From Semisulcospira habei (Eukaryota; Mollusca; Gastropoda; Semisulcospiridae), in NCBI GenBank assembly GCA_036245525.1, contig BTPG01000003.1, forward strand, positions 206,043,745 to 206,107,744: a DNA stretch of 64,000 bases, read 5' to 3'. Every line of letters begins with the position of its first letter. The stretch's first letter is position 1. Below are positions 25,889 through 38,832 of this stretch, piece after piece. The notes under the pieces were generated by a model. It saw only the letters and a list, made by a program, of their open reading frames with translations. It made no database searches and was not told the DNA's origin. A program made the position numbers and the translations under genes.

Positions 25889-27103
25889 ATAACCCACCAT
25901 CAACCCTCCTACTGTAACCAGAAAGATCCACACATGCTCCACCATAAAACCAACTACCTTTGCTGTAGTAGTGATAAGCCAACTAACAACAGTGCCAATT
26001 ATGCTGGGCAAAGCATCTATTGCTTTCACAGCCAATTTCTTAAGCAAGTCTGATATGTGAGACAGTTGTTTCTTTACCCATGACTGTAAATCTTTTGGGT
26101 CTGTTGGTGGTGCCGGGGCTGGTGATGCTGGTGGTAGAGAAACACCGGGTCCACCAGCACCGGAGACAGCCAACACAACAGTACTGATAATAAACCCAAG
26201 AGCTGTAATTAAACTGGCAATTGTAATACCCTGTTCTCTAAAAAGTGTTCTTAGTCTCTCAGCCAGAGTAGTGTCTTCGTGAAGTATTTTCTGAATAGTT
26301 TCTCTAATCCTGTTGACCTGTGATTTCAGTTTTTGTCTTCCAATACTAATTGTTTCTAACCTTCCAGATCTTTCTATCTGCAAATCATTTAGTCTGTGTT
26401 GGATTCTTTCTTTCATTTCCGTGTCAAGATTTCCATTGTTTGCGGTAGCCAGTTTCTCTTTTTCACGTTCTATGTGTTTATCAAGCTCACCTAGTTTGGC
26501 AACATTATTTACCATCTCACCTCTTATTGTCTGCAGTGATTTATCCAAGCCTATAATCTCTCTCATTGACAAAGGTGGGTCTTCTATTGTTTTCAAAGCA
26601 TCATTTAATTGACCTTCAGTAAATGAGGTTTCTTGTATCACTGTGTTTGCTATTTCTGGTAGGCTTGTTACTGGTGCCATTTCAATTTATTGCCCTGTTG
26701 GCAACTTTGTTTGCGTGTCGTGAAGCACACTTACAAGACGCGATGTGACAGGAGACCCACCAATACCAAGTTGACGCAATGCACCAACACCACCTTCATT
26801 TTTTATTGTACTTAAAGCCCTAAACTTACTAGGGTCTTTTTTGTTAGTCAATAGTACTGTTCCTTTGTCAACAGTATTTAAATATAAATGACCTTTGCCA
26901 TCAAGTTCAAACTGATTAGGATCTACGTTGTCTGGGCGGCCACCAACATGATCATAAAATGAGTTCACTTTGGTTTCTAAAAGTTCATGACGTAAACTGT
27001 AAATATTTCTTGTACCAGTCATATCTGTCATATCTGTTGTATTACCAAAATCATACATGCCATCCATTTTAAAATCTTCATGATTAAATCCTCCCGCTGC
27101 CAT
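25865..27103 (-). pseudogene. Polinton coiled-coil/transmembrane protein, one nonsense codon (left copy)
   Basis: The homologous right gene (43728-44966) is a single 412-codon frame. Here a CAA-to-TAA change near 26687 splits it into 27103-26687 (138 codons) and 26680-25865 (271 codons, starting MAPVTSLPE). Downstream of the break come a long charged coiled coil (GELDKHIEREKEKL region), a hydrophobic segment after REQGITIASLI, a Pro-rich linker, and two more hydrophobic helices near the C-terminus. Proteins with this REQGITIAS signature recur beside Polintons in invertebrates. Role unknown; core or membrane-associated virion protein is a guess. Confidence 0.7.
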
Positions 27104-27143
27104 TGTTTTATTAATTTATTATTTTTTATTGTGCATAATAAAA

Positions 27144-28426
27144 ATGACACAGTCTTACGGATCAAAGTTAGACCCATATAGAAAACTAGGTGAGCCTCTG
27201 GGTGTTAAGGGCATTAGACAATCAATCATCATCACAAACAATCCAAGTACCATAGACCAGAATCAAACACTTACATTCAAGTTTCCAAACCTAGGCCCCA
27301 GTGACGTAATTGTTCCTGGCACTGCACGCCTAGCATTTAATATTGAACTATCATCAGACACAGACGTAAACAGAACACTAGTTAACAATCTAGGCAGAGC
27401 AATTGTTAGAACTATTAAAGCAAAACTTGAAGGACAGGAAGTGTTTAGTCTTGACGATGCTGATGTGTTTTACTGTTACAAAGATTTGTGGCTTACTCGA
27501 GAAGAACGAGAGGATCGTATTTACCAAGGCATACAGACAGATAATATTACCAAACTTCGAATCGACGCCGGAGACAAGACAACCACAGCAGCCAAGGACA
27601 TTATAATGGCCGAAACATATGGAACCAGGTTTTACATTCCACTTGAGTTTGAAATTCTAACAGCACATTTGCCTTATTACCAAGGAGAACTGAATGACCG
27701 TCTGAGTTTTGAACTAACTTTCAATGACTACTCCAAAGTTATTAAATCATCTGATCTTAGTGCAACATACAAGATTTCTAACATTTCTTGGAATATGAAA
27801 TTGTCACACACACTGATTTAGCCAGACTCATACAAAATCAGTACCAGTCAAGACTTCCAATTTATTATGACAGGGTGATAAGGCATAGTTTAATACCCAA
27901 AGACAAGAGTGACCCAATGTGGAATATAAACTTGAACACGCCTGCCAGGTCATTGAAAGGTATTCTTATGTTGTTTGTTGAACTGGTGAGTCCATACAAA
28001 AGAGATTGAGAAAAATTCTACAATCCTAAGATTACACATTTGTCTTGTACAATCGAAGGCCGTCCTAATCAAGTGTATGAGTCTGGAATGTTACCTTATC
28101 AACACTATGATGAGATCACAAAGTATTTTGCGGGTGGAAGGATTAGAGATAAACCAGCAAACATTGCGTGCAAAGATCTACATCTGTATGATGTTAGGAT
28201 CGGACAATACCTTACAAACAAGTATGAACTGTGGCTAGACCTTCGTAGTACAGATGATGACTACCTTCATGGGTCAGGTCGAACTGTTGAGAACGGCAGT
28301 GATGGAATTACAATCCAGATACAAAAAAAGTCTGAAAAAGCCGAAGCCATAAATATATATTTGTACCTGATATATGACGCACAACTCAATATACAAGAGT
28401 GCAGACTAAGTGGACACATATATTAA
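27144..28426 (+). pseudogene. Major capsid protein, double-jelly-roll type (left copy, disrupted)
   Basis: This is collinear with the intact 428-residue protein at 43687-42401 and ~95% identical to it. It starts MTQSYGSKLDP; the in-frame ATG 15 bases upstream (27129) is less likely, because 27144 follows the aataaaaATG context seen at other genes of the element. One base is lost near 27788, shifting the frame, and a TCA codon is TGA at ~28007, so the protein is broken into three pieces. It lies directly upstream of the packaging ATPase with a short gap, the usual structural-gene neighbourhood. Confidence 0.75.
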
Positions 28427-28445
28427 AATTATATTGTGTATTAAA

Positions 28446-29057
28446 ATGAACCGGAGCTTGATGACCCTTGACCCACACTGTGGATTGTTTTGTGGTGCCA
28501 CTGGGTGTGGGAAAACTGAATTTGTTCTTAACCTATTACAAACAAGATACATACACCACTTTGAAAACATTGTAATATTTTGTCCTACAATCAAACACAA
28601 CAAAGCTTATCACAATCGTTTATTCATTTGGACTGACAACAACATATATTTACTTGACCCTGAGAAAAAACTGAATGACTACCTACAATATCTTTACAAG
28701 CAATTTGAAGGACAGTCAACATTGATTATTGTTGATGACTGCTCTGCAGAGAAAGACATTGTCAAAAAGAGAAACACATTAGCAGAACTTGCTTTCAGTG
28801 GCAGACACGCAAACGTCAGTGTATGGATTCTCACTCAGAAATATAATGCTGTACTGAAAGATTTTCGAGAACAGTTAAAGTTTATCTGTTTGTTTTACTG
28901 TAAGGATCGTGACAGCTTTGAAGACTGTCTCAGAGAGAATGATGTCATCCCAAATAAGCATGAACGAGAAAATGTAAAAAATAAACTGAAATCAACTAAG
29001 CATCTAAAGCTCATTTTAAAGACAGATCAGCCCACAGGGTATGGGTTGGTCAATTAA
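28446..29057 (+). CDS. Genome-packaging ATPase, FtsK/HerA (A32-like) type (left copy)
   Basis: The intact protein has 203 residues from MNRSLMTLD; an upstream in-frame ATG at 28410 would add 12 residues. Walker A is GATGCGKTEF near residue 15 and Walker B is LIIVDDCS near residue 97. A conserved sensor-like region, ILTQKY, follows. This is the small A32-type packaging ATPase of Polintons and related double-jelly-roll viruses, which would drive DNA into the capsid using ATP. It is ~96% identical to the right copy, which has K instead of the first Walker B aspartate. Confidence 0.85.
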   Translation: MNRSLMTLDPHCGLFCGATGCGKTEFVLNLLQTRYIHHFENIVIFCPTIKHNKAYHNRLFIWTDNNIYLLDPEKKLNDYLQYLYKQFEGQSTLIIVDDCSAEKDIVKKRNTLAELAFSGRHANVSVWILTQKYNAVLKDFREQLKFICLFYCKDRDSFEDCLRENDVIPNKHERENVKNKLKSTKHLKLILKTDQPTGYGLVN

Positions 29058-29083
29058 TTTATACATTTGTTTGTCCAATAAAA

Positions 29084-29452
29084 ATGACAGATGGACAAAC
29101 CCAAGTGTTTGATGTTACAGAATGCTTCAAAGATGTTATGCACTTTACTGACTTAAAATCACGTGTGTTTGAACCCAGCTTTAAACTCTCAACACTGTCA
29201 ATAAGAATATACATGACATATAATGTTACTTTGGAATATTCAGATGGATTACCACGTTATGATTATGAGACTGTTGATCTTAGGTCAAATGCTTTTAAAG
29301 TGTATAATGCTAACAGTGGCCACTTGCGTTGGTTTGAGGTACTGTGTGAAGACATATTTGATCAATTAAGAAAACTACATTGTTACATTGAAAGTGTTAC
29401 ATTCAATAAAGTGATATTACACCTGCAGGACAAACACCGGGGAAGTAGTTGA
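29084..29452 (+). CDS. Fast-evolving Polinton protein of unknown function (left copy)
   Basis: The intact 122-codon gene starts MTDGQTQVFDVTECF, 27 bp after the ATPase and preceded by ccaataaaa. The right homologue (41743-41393, 116 codons) keeps the first ~24 residues and the C-terminal QLRKL-x2-YI-S-VT-NKV-LH pattern, but the middle is very different. No domain, signal peptide or transmembrane helix is recognised. Position and variability suggest an accessory factor; that is inference only. Confidence 0.65.
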   Translation: MTDGQTQVFDVTECFKDVMHFTDLKSRVFEPSFKLSTLSIRIYMTYNVTLEYSDGLPRYDYETVDLRSNAFKVYNANSGHLRWFEVLCEDIFDQLRKLHCYIESVTFNKVILHLQDKHRGSS

Positions 29453-29543
29453 CTTGTTTATCATAACTACAGATAATACAGTATTACATATGGTGTGTCA
29501 GTAGTAATTTTTTTTCATTTATTATTTTGTCCGACAAATAAAA

Positions 29544-30308
29544 ATGACGGACAATGTTCAAAACCCTGGCCCATCAGGCTCATCTGGTTTAAGAAACGTG
29601 TTTCACACAACAAACTTACCTATATCTAATACTAATAATGTATATGAATCAGTAGAAAGATCTTTTTCTGTCATACAAGATAATCTTCTCCCAGGCAGTG
29701 TGAAGATTCAGATTGTTGCTAAAATAGAATTTACTAGAGTAGACGGTGAAGTGATTGTATCGTATATTTCGACAAGACAACACACAGTTAACACAAGAAG
29801 AGAATTAGAGAATGTGTTTAGAGACAGACTGTTACCTGACTTCCTCCAAGCAAATGACAGTGCAAAAATGAAGGGGTCTGGTTGGCACGAAGGACATGTA
29901 CATGAACTACAATTGAAACAGTCAAGGTATCATCCTATACTAGGCAAATCATGGATACCACTGCCAACAGAGGTTGCAAACAAAAAGGCTGTTGTTAACA
30001 TACAGAACAAAGACAATTTCTGTTTCATGTGGTGTGTGCTTGCTAAACTACACTTTGTAAAAACAAGACCTGATCGCGTATCTAACTACACCAAATTTGT
30101 AAATGAACTCGATTTTAGTGGCATTGAGTTCCCTGTTAAAATAGAAGACATAGACTTTTTTGAAAAACTAAATCCTGGTATATCTGTAAATGTGTTTGTG
30201 TGGGATAATGAGTCTGTTGACAAGTTACAACCCATTAAAGTATCATTACTTGCTCCAACATATGGGCAGTGAGAAGATAAACATGTTGACATGTTATTAA
30301 TTGGCCCT
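29544..30308 (+). pseudogene. DNA polymerase B, N-terminal fragment (left copy)
   Basis: It starts MTDNVQNPGPSG and follows the right PolB (35352 onward) closely to the VDMLLIGPA region. A TCA-to-TGA stop occurs at ~30270, and homology ends at 30308 before any exonuclease or polymerase motif. Unlike in the right copy, it has the same orientation as the capsid and ATPase genes beside it. Homology with the right copy begins only ~35 bp before the ATG (tttttcatttattattttg), so the junction at 29453-29508 is a rearrangement or a second element. Confidence 0.8.
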
Positions 30309-30460
30309 GCAACCACTAGTCCAGACCACTTTGTTATAAGTAATGAATAATTGTACCACAAAATTGCCTAGGTGTTGCCTTTTCAAAATTAGTCAGTCTT
30401 CTTCCACTGCAACACCCCATAAAGCTTTAGGGATGCAATCCACGCTGGACTAGTGGTTGC
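30309..30460. repeat. Insertion bounded by a perfect 16-bp inverted repeat
   Basis: gcaaccactagtccag at 30309-30324 and its reverse complement at 30445-30460 bound 152 bp that begin exactly where PolB homology stops. PolB does not resume after 30460, so this is either one end of a larger insertion or a MITE at a deletion breakpoint. Confidence 0.6.
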
Positions 30461-30521
30461 TACCAGTCAAATTCTGGAGGCGGCTTTTGGTATATGCGTT
30501 GTGTTTGCAATTTCAGGTTAC

Positions 30522-30575
30522 GCCGTATGCCTACCTGATGAGACCCACCTTGGGTGGAAACCGGTCGTAGGCGGC
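30522..30575 (+). ncRNA. Candidate type I hammerhead ribozyme
   Basis: All core elements are in order. Stem I 5' strand GCCTAC is at 30529-30534. CTGATGA is at 30535-30541. Stem II is ACCCA/TGGGT with a 3-nt loop (30543-30555). GAAA is at 30557-30560. A minimal stem III ACC/GGT (30560-30565) follows. The cleavage triplet GTC ends at 30566, and stem I 3' strand GTAGGC is at 30567-30572. GCC/GGC (30522-30524, 30573-30575) extends stem I. The position 10.1-11.1 pair is G/G, which may lower activity. The palindromic zero-loop stem III resembles minimal hammerheads that act as dimers in Penelope-like elements and retrozymes. Confidence 0.65.
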
Positions 30576-30632
30576 AAAATCTTAAATCTATCCAGCAGGT
30601 CCAAGATCTGTTTGGGAATATTCATGCACTAG

Positions 30633-30652
30633 CCTCCCCTCTCGGGGGGAGG
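30633..30652. repeat. Short GC-rich hairpin downstream of the hammerhead
   Basis: cctcccc pairs with ggggagg around a short loop. It is in the same ~380-bp non-coding block as the ribozyme candidate (30461-30840), for which I see no ORF. Confidence 0.5.
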
Positions 30653-30849
30653 ACTGGATATTCTCCAGCGGGTTGCGGGGCGCCTGGGGGTAGTCCCTAT
30701 TACCTTATGTAGTAGGTGTTCAGTGGAAGGCTCAAAAGATCTAATAAGCGATGCAGTCACAAAAGGACAGCTGATGTCCTGATGGCACAATGCAAGCTTA
30801 CCAGCCTGGATTTTCATGGCATTAGCACAGCATTCTCAGAATTTATTGA

Positions 30850-30983
<134 letters not shown>

Positions 30984-30999
30984 TAACCTGACATGTTAA

Positions 31000-32650
<1,651 letters not shown>

Positions 32651-32802
32651 TACAACATGAAATATACTGAAGACAAGCCCAAAAATATTTAACGCAAACA
32701 AAGATCATAACTAAATAAGTACAGACACACGCAGTACAGGACAGAAAATGATACTAAGGTAACAATAAACAAAATACAAAAAAGGAAATAACAGAGAGAA
32801 AT

Positions 32803-32806
<4 letters not shown>

Positions 32807-32878
<72 letters not shown>

Positions 32879-33107
32879 AGAGAGAATTGAACCAGCATTA
32901 ACACAATGATTGAGTTAACCCCCTTAATTATAACTTTTAGAAACTCATCAGCTATGTTCCCCACACAGAGTAAATACCGTTGGAAGTTATCCCCTAAATC
33001 ATTGCTTTTTTAAACAGTCACAATTTTATGTACCTTCACATATTAATAATTAAGGGGTTAACTCAGTCATTGTGTTAATAATACTTCAATTCTCTCTTTG
33101 TTTCTAT
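32807..33107. repeat. Foldback element with (GA)n side
   Basis: (GA)n at 32807-32870 is followed by an arm (32871-32932) that pairs with 33047-33107. Shared blocks are gaaacaaagagagaattgaa, attaacacaatga and gagttaacccc. About 115 bp lie between the arms. Non-coding MITE-like structure. Confidence 0.65.
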
Positions 33108-33110
33108 CTC

Positions 33111-34229
33111 TCTTAATTAGCTCATATGGACCGATGTCGTAAACACAGCCCGTTGCCAGCACTCTAGGCATGGAAGACACGACACGTCAGAATAAAATAT
33201 GCACAACAGTTACAAAATATGATCACGTCGCAATGTTTTTTGACAACGTTGCTCAAAGCCTTTTCAAATCCTTTAGCTGCTAGATCGATATGTACCACAC
33301 CTGCGTCGATATTCACACAATTTATTTTTGACCTTAAGAAAATGCACATCGAAATTCATGACCCCCCACAAAATGTAAATTGGTTTTAAGATTGAATGGG
33401 AATAAAGGACAATACAGCCCCCCATTAGCTACCACACACAGAGAGAGAGTGAGACCCACTCTAACAACACAGACATAAACTAGTGACTGTGTCAAGACTC
33501 CACTCATGCGAAACTTACACGTTTAAATCAGCCTCTTTTCAATGAGTAAGTTACAGAGGTCTTACTCTGTTGCACATGTCTTTTGCAAGCCAGCTCACCT
33601 GTTTACCTTTGTGGTGTCTAATGTTGCCACGCGCCGTGCAGTAGCACGCTGCTATTCAACTGCGTGACACTTCACTCTATGAATAAGCCGGCTCTACAGG
33701 CTATTTGCTGAGAGGTGTCAATATACTCAAGAAGAGTTTCAAAATTGTCATATTTACTCAATGACAGGTTCCCGAGAAATCAAACGGTGGCCTATACTCT
33801 GTACTATACAGGCAGCTGGAAAAACAGTTGTATAAGAAACTAACAAGTAATATCTAACACACAAACAAACACGTACACATAAACAAACACACTTACAGAC
33901 ACTCATGCCTGTACAATTTACCATAAGCCTTGAGCTGCCAGGTAGTGTCACAGTTTGTTTGCCTTTTGAATTGCTTCACACCCCGCTATTCAATAGCGGC
34001 AGCGTTCCTCTCTTTTCAATTCAGACACTCAGCCACGACGAGATTGTGCTTTTGAAAGGCTATCACCCGACAAAAGCCTTTTCATAAATACAGTCATTTA
34101 AATTGCTAGATAATGACAAAGATCAACAGGGGGACATCATGGTTTGATGTTTGTACAAGTCTTAATGTACTCCTGTCTGGTTTCTGAGGAAAATCAAACG
34201 GTGGTCTGTCTGTCTGTCTGTTTGTGTGT

Positions 34230-34300
<71 letters not shown>

Positions 34301-34780
34301 ACACACGCACGCACACGCACACACACACACACGCACAGACACGTTAACACACACACAACAAACACACACAAAACACCATATATAACACCCGACGCAAAAC
34401 ACAAGGTTTGTACACCACTCACGTCAGTGCAATATTATTGTAAGATTTTACTTCCTGGTGTTATACTGTTTATTCATGTCTGACCCTGTTGGGGCTTGTT
34501 AGCGAAGTGTACTGTTCATTTATTCAGCCCTCTCTGCGCCGTCTGGTGCTTGAGGTGACAGAAGTGTACAAGAATCACATGACTCTGACACATCTGACTT
34601 CCTCCATTTGAGGAGGTAAAAACCAGAGATTATTTTTACAAAAGACTTAGATTCTCAGAAGCCTCTTTCTTTGTAGGTTTAGATTCTCGATATTTTATCT
34701 TGGTTAGATTCTCATGAGCACTGCTTTTTCAGGATTTCAGTCAACAGACAAACATAAATACATAAACAGCCAAAGTTTTC
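33111..34780. other. No gene; CT and CA microsatellites
   Basis: I see no coding exon. The stretch contains (CT)n at 34232-34288 and CA-rich repeat at 34291-34370. Two segments end in aatcaaacggtgg (33778 and 34193), a short local duplication. Confidence 0.5.
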
Positions 34781-34784
34781 TTTG

Positions 34785-35100
34785 GGACTGCAAGTGGCCG
34801 AGGGGATAGATCGCTTGGATAGTGGGGCTTAGTCTTGATCAAACTAACCTTACTGTGCCGGGGTTCGTTTCCCGATTGCGTCAAGTTGACATTGTCTACA
34901 CTACAGGGCTTTCACAGGAAAAGGTGAATGCGCTACCCACCGGGTTAACCCCCCTCCATAGGGGGTTAATAGCGCAGCTAAACCGGGTTACATCGATTAC
35001 TGTGAAAGCGGGTGGAAGGTCATGAAGCAGCCCTTTTGTCAAATTTTTTCTCGTTTTTTCTCTTTTTTTTCCTCGTTTTTTTTCTCTCATATTTTTTTTT
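34785..35100 (+). mobile_element. tRNA-derived SINE
   Basis: A box tggccgagggg (34795-34805) and B box ggttcgtttcc (34862-34872) are spaced like a long-variable-arm tRNA, so an RNA polymerase III promoter is present. The body contains a ctaaaccgggtt / acccaccgggtt inverted motif, and the 3' side ends in T/A-rich runs (35037-35110). It is not a folded tRNA gene: cloverleaf arms are incomplete. Confidence 0.55.
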
Positions 35101-35351
35101 AAAAAAAGAAGATTTTTTTTTTTAATTTCTTAAATTTATTATTACAACCACACACACACACACTAGCCTCATCAGTCAGAGGGGTAAAAATGATTCTTAA
35201 AATCTGTGGGTGAGCATATAAGTCTATGGGAGACAACTCCCTCTTTAGTGGTTGACTGTGGATGACTTTTTTAGTGATTATGTCCCATGTTATTTTATGT
35301 CCCATGTGGGACATGCTATTTTTCATTTATTATTTTGACGGACAAATAAAA

Positions 35352-38300
35352 ATGACGGACAATTCTCAAAGCCCTGGCTCATCAAGCTTAAGAAACGTGT
35401 TTCACACAACAGACTTACCTACATCCAATACTAACAATGTCTATGAATCAATAGAAAACTCTTTTTCTGTCATACAACAAAATCTTCTGACAGGTAGTGT
35501 TAAAATTCAGGTTGTTGCGAAAATAGAATTCACTAGAGTGGATGGTGAGGTGATTGTATCGTATATATCAACAAGACAACACACAGTTAACACAAGAAGG
35601 GAATTAGAGAACGTGTTTAGAGACAGACTATTACCAGACTTCCTCCAGGCGATTGACAGTGCAAAAATGAAAGGATCTGGTTGGCATGAAGGTCATGTAC
35701 ATGAACTACAACTAAAGCAGTCAAGGTATCATCCTATATTAGGTAAATCATGGTTGCCACTGCCAACAGAGGTTGCAAACAAAAAGGCTGTCGTCAACAT
35801 ACAGAACAATGACAACTATTGTTTCATGTGGTGTGTGCTTGCTAAACTACACTTTGTAAAGTCAAAACCTGAACGTGTATCTAACTACACCAAATTTGTA
35901 AATTAACTCGATTTTAGTGGCATTGAGTTCCCTGTTAAAATAGAGGACATAGACTTGTTTGAAAAACTAAATCCTGGTATATCTGTAAATGTGTATGTGT
36001 GGGATAATGAATCTGAGAACAAGTTACAACCAATTAGAGTGTCCCCAATTGCACCAACATATGGTCAGTCAGAAGAGAAGCATGTTGACATGTTGCTTAT
36101 CGGCCCTGCCGGTGATGACAATAACTTTCACTACACAATTATCAGAAATATGTCACGTCTAATTCATGGACATACAACAAAACACAATGGCAAACAGGAA
36201 GTTTGTAAAAAATGTTTACAAAGATTCTCCTCCATAAACGTAGCGCACAAACACATCCTACATTGTAGGTCACCTGATGACATACAGACTGTACTTAAGT
36301 ATCCAGATCCTGGTAGTCAAGTGTATTTTAAGAACTATGGGAATCAGCAAAAGTTGCCGTTTGTAGTGTACGCTGATTTCGAATCATTAGTTGTTCAATA
36401 TGAAGGTCCTGTTCCAGAATCATTACCAAAGACTATAAAACTAAGTGACCAAGTGGTGTGTTCTTTTGGATACATTCTTGTTAGGTCAGACGGTCAGCAT
36501 TCAAAACCTGTTATCTACAGGGGTGAAAATGCAGCATGCCTGTTTTTAACAGAAATGAGACATCTGTATAGTCAGGTAGTACAGTATCTCACAACATGTC
36601 AGATGCCTTTGATGATGACAGAAGAAGACAAACTGAAATTTGATACAGCTGAGATGTGTTGGGTTTGTGAGCAACCCCTCCAGGGTGATAAAGTTTGTGA
36701 CCATGATCACATAACTGGGCGTTACAGAGGTGCTGCACATAACAATTGTAACCTGTTATTAAAAACAGATCCTAAGACATATAAGTTACCTATCTTTTTT
36801 CACAATCTCAAAGGATATGATTCACACATCATCATGCAGGCTGTAGATGAGTCTTTCAAAAACATAAATTGCATTGCTCAGACAACTGAGAAATACTTAA
36901 CTTTTAGGTTAGACAAATTAGCATTTTATGACTCCATGCAACATTTGTCTTTAGGTCTTGCTAGTCTGGCAGAACGACTGACTGAGTATCCAATAACGAG
37001 TAAATATTTTGAACCAGACTTGATTAAGAAAGGTGTCTATCTGTATGAGTACATTGATCACTGGGTTGTGTTTGAAGAAAGGAGACTACCACCAAAAGAA
37101 AAATTTTATTCCACACTAACTGGCAAAGGTATTTCTGACTCTGAATATCAACATGCACTTGATGCGTGGGATAAATTAGGGTGTCAGACAATTGGTGACT
37201 ATCATGACCAGTACTTGAAAGCTGACGTTTGTTTGCTAGCAGGCGTATTTGAAAGTTACTGTGAAAAGGGGTTGTTACACTACAAGCTTGACCCTGCCTG
37301 TTACATAACTAGTCCTGGCATGACGTGGGATGCATTTTTGAAATCCAGCAAGATATCTATAGACCTGTTGTCTGATCGGACGATGGGTGAAATGGTGGAA
37401 CGTGGATTGAGGGGAGGGATTAGTATTGCAGCAAATAACTACGCCAGAGCCAACAACAAATATCTTGATGACCTTGACCAGGGTTTTGACCCCTCAAGGT
37501 CAAGGTCATTCATTACGTACCTTGACGCTAATAACCTTTACGGATTCGCAATGTGTGAGTTATTGCCCTTGAAAAACTTTTGTCTGTATGATTTGTCACA
37601 GTATGATGTAACAGAAATAACAAACAATATTATAAATCATGACCGAAACGACGTGAAGGGTTGGATCTTTGAAGTAGACCTGGAGTACCCACTCCATCTA
37701 CATGATTACCATAATGATTATCCATTAGCTGTTGAGAAAATGAGTATGACAGGGAAAAAAGAAGACACCAAACTTGTGCCAAATCTAAATGACAAATTCA
37801 ATTACGTTTGTCACTACCGCTTGTTGCAGTTTTACATCAGACACGGGTTAGTACTAAAGAAAGTTCACAGAGGAATTCAATTTGATCAGAGTGCTTTCAT
37901 GAAAGATTACATAATGAAGAACACAACATTGCGTGCCAGAGACGGCAACACTGCATTTGACAAAGACTTCTTTAAGCTTATGAACAATGCCTGTTTTGGA
38001 AAGACTATGGAAAATCCTCATCACAGAAAAGATGTGAGACTGGTCACAACTGAATTGGGTGCAATTAAACTCACAGGCAAGCCTCAGTACACAGGGTACA
38101 AAGAGTTTCATTCATCATTGTATTCAGTGTCACTCAAAAAAAAAGATTGTTAAACTGGACAAGCCAGTATTCATTGGTATGGCAATTCTTGAGTTGTCAA
38201 AACTGTTGATGCTTGAATTTTATTATGATTACTTCAAACCAAAATATCCTGACTGTCATCTGCTATACACTGACACTGACTCTATGATCATTGATGTGTG

Positions 38301-38832
38301 TACTGAAGACTTTTATGAAGACATGAAAACAGAGTTACACATGTATGACACGTCTGACTATCCTAAAGACCACCCGCTGTACAGCACACAAAACAAAAAA
38401 GTGCCTGGTAAGTTTAAGGATGAACTAAATGGTGTGCCAATAGTTGAGTATGTTGGACTGAGATCAAAAATGTATTCTATACTGCACCAGAAGGGTAGTC
38501 AGTCAAAAGCCAAAGGAATTAAAAAAACAGCAATAAAAAATAAAGACATTCGTCATGAACATTACAAGCAAGTGTTAGATGGTGCATTAATGCTTGATTA
38601 TCCAAACAAGTCACTGAGATCAAACAAACATAATCTTGAAATGATCCAAACACACAAAATGTCACTTGCAGTTGGAGACACGAAAAGAGTGTTTCACAGT
38701 AAGGAAAAGGCTTATGCACCTGGACATTACAGGCTCAAGTTATCTGAAGACATTTGTGATGAACTGGTTGATGAATTAATTGACGAATTAGTTACTGAAA
38801 TGAGTAACGGTGTCTGGGGGAATAATCTGTAA
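35352..38832 (+). pseudogene. Protein-primed-type DNA polymerase B (right copy), two lesions
   Basis: The polymerase replicates the element from protein-primed ends. Visible motifs in order: exonuclease I YADFESL (~36.37 kb); a zinc/EndoVII-like insert CWVC...CDHDHITGRYRGAAHNNC (~36.66-36.75 kb); exonuclease II FFHNLKGYDSH; exonuclease III YHDQYLKADVCLLAG; motif A YLDANNLYGFAM (~37.53 kb); motif B NNACFGKTMEN (~37.99 kb); motif C LLYTDTDSM (~38.27 kb). There is a TAA at ~35904, where the left copy has GAA, and a one-base frameshift in the A9 run at ~38136-38144, upstream of motif C. Its 3' end overlaps the convergent integrase by 45 bp. As read, the product would be split before the last catalytic motif. 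Confidence 0.9.

Larger units (their letters stand above)
21930..30308. mobile_element. Polinton/Maverick (adintovirus-like) copy, left arm
   Basis: The arm carries capsid, penton-like, ATPase and accessory genes in the order and orientation of the reverse complement of 48.95-41.39 kb, then the first ~250 codons of PolB. The outer end (about 21930-22140) is a non-coding zone of repeated cttataag/cttaagtca words that also borders the right copy. I cannot see a clean terminal inverted repeat or 6-bp target duplication, so the exact ends are uncertain. The integrase, most of PolB and four small genes are missing. At 30308 the PolB homology stops abruptly at the start of a 16-bp inverted repeat. 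Confidence 0.85.
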
